A stretch of 64,000 bases of DNA from contig WBMZ01009010.1 of the NCBI GenBank assembly GCA_013400975.1, forward strand, positions 41,594 through 105,593, in the 5' to 3' direction. Positions 13,292-25,020 of the stretch are shown here, piece after piece. Under the pieces are notes generated by a model. The model worked only from the letters and a program-made list of their open reading frames with translations. It did no database searches and was not told the DNA's origin. Source of the stretch: Atrichornis clamosus (taxonomy: Eukaryota; Chordata; Aves; Passeriformes; Menuridae). Position numbers and translations under genes: made by a program. Each line of letters opens with the position of its first letter. Within the stretch, counting starts at the first letter, position 1.

Positions 13292-16200
13292 ATAATTGCA
13301 ATTCTCAAGATCCAGATGGGTCACTGCCTTTTAAAATTGTGCTAAAGCAGTGCCTCCGCTGGTGCAAAACCATGCTACCACAGGAAGTGGCATCAGCTCA
13401 GCCAACAGTCAAGGTCTCTTGGCTGTTGAAGACCAAGGAGAGAGAGGTCTGCTTTTCTGGCAAGACACTGTAGCTGATTTCCTTGACTTTTCTTACTTGT
13501 CATTAGCAGGTTGGAAGTTGGTCTGCAATTTTTAAAAGTGCTCTTTGAAATGCTGAAGAGAAAGAACTTCTCCTGGGGTTGCCCATTGCATTGCTTCATG
13601 TTTTTAGTATCACCAGTTTTCTCTATATGGTATGGTCAATGTGATATGACCAGAGTCACAGAAGTAAATCTTATGGAGGCATTGGCTGCCACCTATGCTG
13701 TGTTTCTTCTTTTAGTTACTGTTCAGGGAATCCACTCCTGGATGGAGCAAAATGAAACGCTGGCCATAAAATATACAGCAGCAGGAGTCTGCAAGAACAA
13801 CAAAACCCATGGCATTTCCTCACTCTGCTCTTTTCTCTTCAGTTTGGTCCCAATCTTCTTCACTAAGAAAAGCAAAAGAAGATCAGCACCTGAAGAACAG
13901 CACTAGTACTACAGTACAGAAACAACATTTTTTAATAGCTCTTTGTACAGTTTTAAAACTTCTAAGCAATGACCAATTCTGGTTACCTGTAATCATGGTA
14001 TATTCACTAAGCTTCTGCGTGTTGGAGACTGCCTATTGCAGACTATTCACAGTTACTGATTTAAAAGCAGAGTCTGAAGAAGTCACCTTGTGCTCCAGTG
14101 AGGTACTTGTTTATAAACAAATGTACCTGAAATAATACTTGTTAAAGTCAAACAGCAGATTCATTATATCAATTTAAAAAAAAAATTGGGCCAGGTGACC
14201 TCTTCTCCCATAGTTCAACTATGTTTTACTACCTGTAACACCAAGAACAAAATGTTTGGGGCTTTTTGATTATGATTCTCAGATTTTTGATATATATGTC
14301 CATTTCTAAAAGGTCCCTTCTTTTGCTGCCTACAAAACCATCCAGTGCTGAGCTAATTTCTCAAAAGGAGAGCAGCAACCCTAAAAATAACTCTTTTGTG
14401 GTTTGTTGTACGTAGTTGTAATGTTTATTTATCATATTTCTGCTTTGCACTGTGCCTAAGATGCATCTTTAGTCAAAATACAATAGCTCAGTTTTTACCA
14501 GATTTGTACCATTAGTACTGTTAGTTTTTCATTGGTTTGCCATCAGATTACATACTGATTTCACAGTTTGCTCCACTCACATCTAAAGTCCTGAGCCAGG
14601 TCTGCAGACCAGTCTCCACTAACCTGCTCTTTGGTTATGTTCCCGAGGGCTGTGCATTATGGTCCGAAGCAGCAGCATACCATGTTTGCTTTGCCTCAGT
14701 TATTAACTCAGGTCAGCTGGAGACAGGGGCATATGGCAACCCTGCGCTGTGAATTAAGTGATGAAATTCACTGTTCAGTCTGTATCTTGGCACTTAAGAG
14801 AAAAGTAAAGAAATACTGACTCACTGAAAAGTAAGCACTGGTAATTATTTTGCAGTTATTGGTTCAGCACTCTGAGACCAGATTGTGAAGGATACTACAG
14901 AAATGTAAGTAGTTGGAGTACCTTCCTTCAAGCACTGTCTGGTCTTATTTAAAATATTTTGAATTATGAAATTTGCACTGCTTCCTTTGGAAGGCTGCAT
15001 CACAGTCAAATGCATCTCTGTGCCAGGAGTTCCTGAGGTAGCCAGGTACGTTTTCATATGTGTACTTTGCCCTGTAGCTCCAGCAATTTGTCACTCACCT
15101 TGAAGTTTATGGCTTACAAATATTACACACTTCAGAGATGCAGCAAACTAAAAAAAAAATGGGTGACAAACTAATGGGATGATCACCTACAGCTTACAGA
15201 TGATGGCCAGAGAAGTGGCTTTTCCTGGCTGACCACAGTGATGGTGGTGGTTGTGTAGAGCACTTCCACAGAGAATGAAATCATGTCTATGAAGTGCAAT
15301 GCTTTAAAAATAGTTCTTTGTAAATTAATCCCTACAGCCCCTTAATCCCTGTTGCTCTTTCCATTACTTTCAGGGTACTTACATCTTTCTTCTACTTAAG
15401 TGGTTAGGAATATAAGCAGCTTTTACGGGCAATCTCAAGAGAGGACAGAGGAAGGAGTCTATTCCCTGCTGACTGACGCAATTATTCCAGACCAAAATCT
15501 TAGATTTCCTCTGCTCTTCTTTAAATAGCAAAACATTTTTTGACCTGAGGATTGTCTGTGTAAAGAAGAAAGGAGAATTTACAAACAAAAACATAATTTT
15601 ACTTCAAATATACTAAATCAGGATCACATAGTTATTAAGAAATGGTGGGGAAGGGAAAGTCTGTTTTTTCTTTTTGTCAAGTCAGATATGTGCCTTTCAT
15701 TAATGAACCATGGGGTCCTTCCTATGTCTTACCAAAATTACAATGTTAGAGCAATACTTACTGTTATTGACTATTACTGTTTCATGATTTTTAAAAAATT
15801 CAGTGAAAAGGAATAGATGCAAGCAGAAGAGAGCTTCTCTTTCTGACAGTTTCTTGTTGGGACCACTCGTTACTGAATTTAGGTATAGCATCTCACATAT
15901 CAACTGTGAGCCTTACTTCAGTGTGTGTCACAGACAAATAAAGCAATTAATAGATTAACAAAGAAAAATCACTTAAAATATCACTGATCTTGCTTGTGTT
16001 TATATAATTGCTTTATAGAGAGACAGAAATAAGAGATTATTACTAATCCATATTAAAAAAATATGTTTTTAATTGGAAAGAAGCAACTCAGTAAGTAGTC
16101 TGGAAACAGGCAAACTATAACTCTTTAACTAAATACCACTATGTCTTTATGATTATCATAGTTGGCACATAATTATTCTCTGTAGCCCCTCCAAAATGTT

Positions 16201-18109
16201 TTTAGCATTTTGCTTCAGTAATAATGATTATTTGGATGGCTTGGAAGTGGAACAAGAACATGAAGATAAATCAGTGCATTTTTCCCTATAATTCATCACA
16301 AGACTCCTTTGGGAGTAGGATTTTGGTGGAGCAGCTTTCTATCAATATCACTGTAATGAGCTTTAATATTTAAATCCTGTTACAGGGGCTCTGAATGAAC
16401 AATTATGAGTGGAGAGCTTTTCCTCATTATGTTGTGCAGCCTTTTCCTCCTTCTCCTTCCTCCCTGTCCTCTTCCTGCTACTGTTTGTGTATTAGGCTCT
16501 GGGAGTGTTGCCTGGTAGGGGTAGTGATCTGAAATGAGCCAGGTGCATTGATGAATATGACCACATTAGCAAGAAACAAAAGGTGTCGATAAGAAGTTAA
16601 ATCATTGTAATGAGAACAAGTGAAGAGGCCTGTGAGTTACAGATCAGTGCAAGAAATGTGGGATCACATTGGGAAGAGATCAATATGTGTTTACCTGCTC
16701 TTCTGCTTACCTTAGTCACCTATCATTGCTGCTGATCAGAGCAGGATGCTGGAGTAGGTGAGACCTGTACGTGCCTACTGTTCTGCTCCTATGGCATGAC
16801 TGAGCAAGTGAGTGCTCAAGAGGGCAGCAAGTTTCTCTTGGTGTGGTTTAACCCACTCTCTAAACCTACGTATTTCTACATCATTAGCTTTCAGTCTTAA
16901 AGCAGCCCAGACGCTTTCAGTGTCCATGCGGAAAAAAACCTTCAACTGTTGAAAAAAATTTCTCTGACTCACCCAATCTTGCAAAGACAGCTTACTGTAA
17001 AGAATCATCAAGAAAGGAAAAGCTGCACTCTAGAAAATTTCTCCATGTTATCTCTCTGAACTTGATCAGTAATTGCTGAAATATCAATAATTCATTCCTC
17101 AGCTTATGTTTCATAAATTGATAAAATAATTAGTTATTTGGCAATGCTCACACATTTATCAATATACCCTGAGATGTCCTTTAGCATTAGTTGCATTTCC
17201 ATCTCCCCAGCGGCAAAATGGAGAGATATCAAATTGATTGGTGAATCAAATGTTCCCAACCTGGGGGCTATTGTTGTTCTTACTACAGTGCATTGTTTAA
17301 ATCAATATTTGGATAATATTAAAAGTAAATGGGAACTACAGGAAATAAGGTCTCAGATGTATAGAACATATATCAATCCATAAAACAGCTACTCCACAAG
17401 AAAGCAGTGTATGAACAGTATGTGTTTGACATACCTGCAGTTTCACAGAGAGGCTGGTGCAGCACTTGGCAAGACCAGACACTGGAAAATGTGTAAAAAA
17501 GCCCCTGTGAATCAGTTAGTTACAATATGTGTTCTGAAACAGATACCATTTTTCTAAATTCCAAGCAGACAGCTGGTGTTTAATTGCAATAGATTGGTAT
17601 TTCTTAAACTGTCAAGAGTTTCCAACAATCAGTAACTTATTTTGATAAATTTTAGTGAAATAAGAAAATACTTTGATCTTTAAGGATTAGGCCTTAACAT
17701 TAGGGAGCCTTTAATTCTCTCTTGTAGTGATAGTGCCAATAACAGAAATCTAAGGAAGACAAGCCTTAGACAGAAATGAAATTCATAAACAGCTCATGCT
17801 GGATAGAGTTCTTGTTCGGTGATAGTGTGAAGGATGACTTCAGTATGTCATTTACATGTGCTATTTGTGAGATACATAAAGACTACTGGGAGTGGACATT
17901 GTATGGATATCCAAAGTCATGGTCCTGTGCGTATCTGAATATGGTAGTGGGTGAGTGTGTGTTATGTGGCATAAAAATTAGGGATCATTGGGATTCCAGC
18001 TGTGCCTGGAAAATGCTGTGGATGGGAAGTAGCTCCCTTCATTTGTTAGGAAGAGCTTTGTTTGGAAAGCCAGTCCCCCTCCCCAGTCTTTTTGAATAAC
18101 ACTCCTGCA
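13292..18109. other. Intergenic, about 4.8 kb; no gene seen
   Basis: AT-rich. The longest open frame is 131 codons (13511-13906, plus) and matches no family I know. No repeat of recognised type. Confidence 0.5.
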
Positions 18110-18420
18110 AACTTGTGGCTCTGGATTTTGCTCTGGTGTGGGATGGCTGCCACTGCTGCTGCTGAGGACCTTCGTAGTGTGAGGCCTTGTTCCTGGGAGA
18201 ATGCCGGCCCCAGCTCCACCACGAGGGAGAGAAGGAACCGCTTAATTTTCCGTGGAGCTGATTATCTCTCCTCAGCGACCCCTGCCTCCTCGGTCGGCTG
18301 TGGGGAACGTGGGCAATGGCGGGGTGCCACCTACCTCCTACCCTTCACAGGCTCCACGCCCGAAATGCCACCAACCCGCTGCCCGTCACAAGTGGCAACT
18401 GGCATTTACGAACCCCTGCA
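18110..18420. other. Isolated GC-rich, CpG-containing block of unknown origin
   Basis: About 300 bases rich in G, C and CpG stand inside AT-rich DNA. An open frame of 124 codons (18062-18436, plus) overlaps it, but I recognise no domain. A G/T-rich stretch follows it. It could be a decayed LTR, a processed pseudogene fragment or a small CpG island. Confidence 0.4.
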
Positions 18421-18597
18421 TTATTTTATCCCATAAGATAAACATGTTTTTTAAAATATTTTACCCCAGAAGATAAAATATGTCTCAGAAGCACAAGAGC
18501 TTTGCAGTAGCAGCACATGTCCACAGTGTGGTGCCAGTGTAATGGTGAGCTGGGCCTTCTGGTGGCCGCGGAGGCAGTTTCTGAGGAGGGACAGTGC

Positions 18598-18713
18598 CTC
18601 TTGTTTTGTTGTGGGTTTTTGTTTGAGGCTTTTGTTTTTTGGGGTTTTTTTGCTTGATTTAGCTTGGTTTTGGTTGCTTGTTTCTTGTGGGGTTTTTTGG
18701 TTTTTTTCTTTTA
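18598..18713. repeat. G/T-rich low-complexity tract
   Basis: Runs of T broken by G groups (GGGGTTTTTTTG, TTGTGGGGTTTTTTGG) over about 115 bases. Confidence 0.85.
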
Positions 18714-21700
18714 AGCACTGAGACAAACACAGTCTTTCTCTCCAGTGTCCAGCTACTGACACAGCTCGAGGTGTTGCTCTTTCAGGGCCACTTGTCTCTG
18801 TTCTTCCAGTGTTTTTTGGCCCCAAACCAGTATGGCTCAATCACCTCAGCTGGGTAGCTGTTCTTTAACAGGGCAAATATTGAGTCCAAGAGATATCCAT
18901 AAAAACAGATACACAGGTCTTTCCCAGCACCACCACCATCCCTTGGGACTCCTGCTCCCACCAGTGACTGCAGGAGAACCAGAGAGAATAGGGTGTGCGT
19001 TTTCAGACTCTTCCTGGTGGCAAAAGGGGTTTCTAAATACCTTTATCACAAAATTCATCTTTACTTGAAAAACCACAATTTTGTTTGGAAACAAAGACTA
19101 TTTGTTTTCATTTATATGGACCCCATGGGGTGGACAGGTTATCTAAACTCATACAAAACGCAACTCAATTTCTAAACTCATGTTTGAGGAACATCATACT
19201 GGTGATGGACCTGTTACCTAAGGACACTTTGGCCTCAGATCTAAAGGCGAAAGCAGGTGCAGAGGTGTCTGTGAGCCCCAGAACATCTTAATTTTTTGCT
19301 AAAAAAATTGTCCCTACTGGTGCAGAAAACCCTCTAGAGACCCAAAATCATGATGATGGCGTCTGGATGGACTAACACATCCAGCTGAAATATCCTGCAA
19401 GAAATAGTCAGCTATGTCAAGGATTAGAACAAATTACAAATAAATTAATTACTGGTATTTCTAGTTCAAGATGTCTTCAAATCTGAATGAGTGTTTCTGG
19501 AAGGTCCTTGACAGTGAGTTACACAGACAAAATGAGTTAAACCCTTGGCAGTGAGTTTAACAGACATAAAAGAAAGAGTGCCAGCCTTCTTTTACAGAGA
19601 TAATATAACGCTGTGTAGACAGTGTCTTAATGATAATGAATGCTATTTGTCTTTAGGAGCATATTGTCTTCGTAACCAACAAAGGCTGACTTACACTTCT
19701 GTCTCCCAGGCCTTCACTGTTAATCATTACCCTGCAAGAGAGACTGTAACAGTTCTTGCAGGGGTGTCCCTACCCAAGGCTTTGGGTCACCACCTGTGTG
19801 AACCATAATAGTCCCCACCTCACACACGAATGTGTATTTGAAAAGTTTATTTGTTATTACTGTAGTTGTCAGTTGCACAATACTCGGTCTGCTTGGCCCC
19901 AAAATATCTACTGCATATTAAATATAATGTAAGAGTCTATAAAATTCTCATGATTTTTAATGTGTATAACCCAGAAGGCTGATAATCCCTCAGTACAGTG
20001 CAAAGAATGAATGCTTTGTCACGTAGGTTAAAGCATATTTCTAAATCAAAGAGCTGTTTACAAAATAAAAATTGTAAGATAATGAGGAATCCATGCAAGC
20101 TGTAACATAATAAAAAATGTCCACAGTAATACATCATCACTTGAAAACATCTACTGTATGGCTGTTTACATTTTTGTTACTGGGGTAGTTGCATGAAGGT
20201 TTTCTGTAAGTTTAATAAATAAATGAGCATTTAAAGACTGACAGAAATGAGTCTGTATCATTCACAACTCAGCTCTGATAACACATTTTAGGGCAAGGCC
20301 CTTAAATACATAAAAATATAGGTAGAATATTGATTTCTTGTGTAAATTCTTAAGGCCCATGTGCCAAACACCAAAATGTGCATGCAACCTTAATAAAAAA
20401 GTGTGGATCGACATTTGAAAGGAATAATTTAACAATAAAGGTGAAAAGAAATAATTTATCAATAAAGTGGTGTGCATAACAGGAAGGAATTTCAGAGCAG
20501 AAAGGACTTTTCAGAACTAAGAACAGAAACATTTGTAGGAGAACTCTGATAGAAATTAAAATTCTGTTGGGAAATAAAAAGCTGAAAGCTGTAAGCTTAT
20601 GAGACACAGGGGACTCTAATGCTTGTGACAATTTAAAGAGATCTCATCAATCGCCAATTGAAATTATCATTTTTCTTCATAGGGAAATGCTTTGAATCCT
20701 ATTCCAGGGCTGATGGGAAAGTGTACTGGCATGGAAACCAAGCAAGGATCTTTTTTAGTGTGTCTTCTGCTGGTTGGAAATGTACAGCCAGTTCTCAGAG
20801 CCACTGCATGTTAGGATGCTCATGTGAGCTTTGTGACGTGGTTCCAAAGCACAGAGCAATCTCCCCAGGTAACTAGCTGGGGTAATTAGGGAACAGCTGC
20901 AGTACTGCCAGCTGCACCACTTTACCATGACGTTTTTAACATGGAGTGTGTTGTTGACATCAATGGCTGATTTTCTTTGCCAGATGTTCAGGACACCTGT
21001 GATTTCAAGCACCTCAATTTTCCTTTCTTAAATAAAGATTCAAGCTCTTATGATGACAGTGAGAATCCTGTCTCACAACAACTGAATAGCATGTTAGGCT
21101 CATTTCCAAAAACTGTGTTTTCATGTTTGTTCTTAGAATATGTAGAAAAGGAAACATATGATTTGGAAGGAAAAGGGAAAAAATTTCAGTTGAATGCAGG
21201 TGTAAGAGTGTTGTTGGAGGAATGTTCATTTCATTATCACATTGCAAAATGGTTCTTTTTCAAGTTGCATATGGTGGAAGGGATGATGTGATTTATAAAG
21301 TTAAGGTTTAATTCAATTGCAACAAAATAAGAACATAAAAACATTCTAGTTTAAACTCTTTTTCCATCTAAAAAGCCCTTGGCTTCCTGGACAGGGTGGC
21401 AATTACAAACATGAGGTGAATATAGATGATTTTATACCTATAAAATAGCATAGCCTCATTTTTCTGTTTTGGTCGCATGCCTTGTAATAACTAGGGTTTG
21501 TGTCTTGCTTACAGAATTGTCCGCTTAATGGTGAAAGTCAGCGATCTTTTGGAAATCGTGCAGGACATAAGAGACTTCACAAGAAACACCACTTTGCAAT
21601 TATGTTTTTAAGCTATCAAGAATTTTCATGCTACTTGAAAAATTACAATAAATTGAACTGATATGGCTAATCTTTCTTCTGTTTATTAACTGATGGAATA

Positions 21701-21935
21701 TTTTGTTCAAATGCTTTACATTCCTATTTTTGTTAAAGATGGGGTGATAAATAATGTGAAGAGTTGCAAAGATTTTCTTTACAGTTGGAAAGTTTATAAT
21801 ATCTGATATGTTTTGTTATTTGCAGGCTTCTTCTACATAGTGTGATAATTGCTGCAGTTCTGGCAACACTGGAGTCCATTGAGCTTTACTCTATTGATAT
21901 GCTTCACATGCCTGTGTATACACACCTACTCTCTA

Positions 21936-21958
21936 CACTCACACAGCACACACACACG
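21936..21958. repeat. Imperfect CA dinucleotide repeat
   Basis: ACACTCACACAGCACACACA-type sequence, about 23 bases. Confidence 0.8.
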
Positions 21959-23689
21959 TGTCCAAGAACATACCAGAGAATGAAAACCACCACTACATCT
22001 TTTAATTCTTCTGCTGAACAACATCTGGAAGTTCTGCTGGAAAAGTTCATAGACAATACAGTCCACAATAGGCAAGGGGATCAGGAAGACAGCAGTCAGC
22101 TAAGAGACCATGCACAGCCTGATTTCAGAGGCCATGAAGAAAATCAGGGTCATGATGACTTTATGTGCTGCATGCTAGAAGGTGCAGAGATGCCTTGTTA
22201 TTACTTTTGCAAAACGTGAAAACTGACATCCAGAGTTGCCAAATGCTGACCTAAATTCACCAGCACTTCTGCACCTCACAAGAAGTATTTTTATGCTGGT
22301 CAAAAGATATGCACATGACAATGGAAAATGTTTTTCTTCTCCAGCAGGAAAAAACAATCTGAAGTAGACTTGCTTACTTGACAGATGGGATACGTAAATA
22401 ATTCAGGCTTTGAGAGAGGGCAAATTTTGCAAAGGAAATGAGAAGTTTTCTGAGAACTCCAAGTAAAACCTGTTGACTGAGAGTCTTGGAAAGCTAATGA
22501 TTTGTAGGTTAAAAAGACAAAAGTACAGAATTGGCTGTTGGTGACAATGACTCTACTGTGTGATGTGAGAATGTCTCCCAGCTCCCAGGTGTGGGTACTC
22601 AACCTGACTGTGTCCCAATGGTTCCCTGGTGAAATGAGCATCACCCCTTCTCACTCTGTCACATTAATTTTAGAAACTGATGAAGTAGAAAATCTGGTTG
22701 TATAAGAAATTGGGATGATCAGACTGAGAAAAGATGCTGTTGATTTGTTGTACCAGTATTTACAGGTAGATCTGAAAACAACACATATCCCAAACATTTT
22801 TAATTCTCTGCACAGTAAACAGTGTTATGGACTTCTGTATCACAACATTTGGCTTGGCGAGAGAGGTTTGAACTTATCCAGACATGACAGAGCAGTAATC
22901 TGTTTACAAACTCAAGTCCCATTTCTGTTTGAATGCCATATTGACTAGCTTGAACTGCTGCAGGATTGTCCTACTCATAGACTATATTGTTGATACACCG
23001 GCATATAAGTGCAGCTCAGGCAACTGACGAACAGGTCGAACTCAAATTAAAAAATCCTTGCACAGTCAAAAATTAAAAATATGAAAGAAACTGCTATAAA
23101 TAGCATTACGCTTTTCTCTGTGTATCACCACCTTTGCTTTATGTTCCAAATTAAAGATCTTAAAGCATTGAGTTACATATTTACCATTACGTGAAACTGA
23201 AAGGACAACATTACCATCTTATTATTTGTTTTGCTATGAGGCTAAGACAAAACAAAATAAGAAGCAGAAAAAATTCCTGGGAATTTCAGGGGAAAGAGTA
23301 TCTGTTCAGTTTTGTCAAGACATCTAGGAACAGAGTGCTGGAGTACAATTCCTGTGTTCTGTGTGATTCGGTGATTCCTGTAGTATGCAATTTTAGATAC
23401 TATTGACTGTTTTGAGTTGACTGCCTCTTGATGGAAAAAAATAATTCAATATTTGTTAAGAAGATAAAAAATGAGTGATGATTTTTTTCATCTTTGTAGT
23501 GTTTCTTTGAATAGTGCCGTCTGCCTTGCATTAAAAAGTTAAACCTGATGAAGAAACTTGTTATTGTGATTTTACACAACCATGTATTTTGTAAACAAAA
23601 CCAAAAAATACAGTATTGGACCAAGAAATGTGCATCCCTCCCAGGTAACTTTGGGAGTTTCTGAGCAAAGTTGGGTTTCTGATGGGCCC

Positions 23690-23703
23690 TTTTTTTTTTT
23701 TTT
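23690..23703. repeat. Poly-T run (14 bases)
   Basis: Uninterrupted T run. Could be the reverse of a retroposed poly(A) tail, but no retrocopy was seen next to it. Confidence 0.85.
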
Positions 23704-24129
23704 CATGTAATTGACATTTTGAATGGAAACCTATTTTCCCACTTCACTACAGTGTGGGAAAACTGGACAGCAGGAGACACGTAACTACACAATCACAGAA
23801 AAGCAGTCCAGGAATTTGAATTAGCACAGTTTATGGTTGTAGATTGTTTAAAATCTGCAACCAATGGCATTTTTAAGACAAAATATAAAAATTCTTTTCA
23901 GATAACAAGATTTTGCATCTCTACCAGATGGATGCAGCTTGAAGATACATGTTTCCCAAAGAAAAAGGAAAATATAGGACCTTCTGCCAGGAAGAAAGTG
24001 CATTCCCATGGCTGTGAGAATAGGGTAAATTGACAAAGTGTTGAATTGGTAAGACATTTTCAAATTCTTTGTGAGGTAAGTTAGAACAAAGTACAAGCTT
24101 CATTAATATGAGAACGGAGAGGAACAGAG

Positions 24130-25020
24130 AGCAACTCTTTCAAGACTCAATTTCCAAGGACAAAAGGACTGGGAAGGACATGCCAAGGAGATCACAGCAC
24201 TGCACCAACATTACTCCTTACACACCTTTCTGACCTGGGCCACCTACTGTGCTGGGCCACATATTCTAGAGTTCGTTTGTTTTATGTCTAGGGTTCATTG
24301 AACTGCAAAGCCTGCAGCTCCATGGACACTGGGTCTGGAAAAGGCGAGCACGGCACTGCACCAACATTGCTCCTTCCACACTTTTTAAATCTGGGTGTCG
24401 CATGGTCCTGGGAATCTCAGCCTCAGAATCTAGTGTTATGGTTAGGGTTAGGGCTGGGCTCAGAGAACCACAAAGCTGACAGCTCCAGGGACACTAGAGC
24501 TGGAAAAGGCATGCAAAGGAGAGCATGGCATTGCACCAGCATTGCTCCTTTCGCACCTTTCTAATCTGGGCCACCCATAGTGCTGGAGAAATCAGCCTCA
24601 GATTCTAGAGTTCATTCCTGTTATGGTTAGGGTTCCTTGAATCACAAAGTCTGCAGCTCCAAGGACACTAGGGTTGGAAAAGTCATGCTGAGGAAAGCAC
24701 AACACTGTACCAACATTTCTTCTTCCACACTTTTAAAACCTGGGTCATTCATGGTCCTGGGGACCTCATCCTCAGCCCCTGCTATTGAGGTTAGGGTTAG
24801 GGCTAGGGTTAGGGTTCAGAGAACCACAAAGCCGACATCTCCAGGGACTCTGTGTTTGAAAAAGACATGCCAATATGTGCATAGCCCTGCACCCATCTCT
24901 GTAACCTGGGCCACCCATCATGTTGGTGACTTCTGCCTCATCTCCTTGCAGCCATCAGGGTTAAATTAAAGATTTGGGTTCAGAGAACTACAAAGTCTAC
25001 AGCTCCAGGAACACTGGTGT
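24130..25020. repeat. Short tandem satellite, ~165-182 bp units in A/B dimers, with telomere-like TTAGGG runs
   Basis: Six copies of the anchor AGCTCCA-GGACACT (or a variant) sit at about 24150, 24316, 24481, 24655, 24837 and 25001, giving spacings of 166, 165, 174, 182 and 164. Units alternate. A-type units (from 24150, 24481, 24837) carry CTGGGCCACC; B-type units (from 24316, 24655) carry CATGGTCCTGGG. The dimer period is about 331-356 bp. Most junctions between units carry telomere-type sequence. The best is 24789-24816, nearly five hexamers with one GGCTAG variant, then 24440-24454 and 24624-24634. Divergence between units suggests an old array. Confidence 0.85.
24789..24816 (+). repeat. 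Interstitial telomere-like (GGTTAG)n
   Basis: GGTTAG, GGTTAG, GGCTAG, GGTTAG, then GGTT: 4.7 units with one substitution, at a unit junction of the satellite above. Confidence 0.9.

Larger units (their letters stand above)
18714..24129. other. Intergenic, about 5.4 kb; no gene seen
   Basis: AT-rich. The longest open frame is 125 codons (21842-22219, plus), without a recognised domain. It contains a short CA repeat and one poly-T run, listed separately. Confidence 0.5.

Noticed and set aside
13511..13906. 131-codon open frame just after the solo LTR
   Set aside because: It has hydrophobic stretches but no recognisable family, and it sits in ordinary AT-rich intergenic DNA. It is not linked to retroviral genes.
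21842..22219. 125-codon open frame that includes the CA repeat
   Set aside because: No recognised family. The His/Thr-rich part comes from the CA repeat itself.
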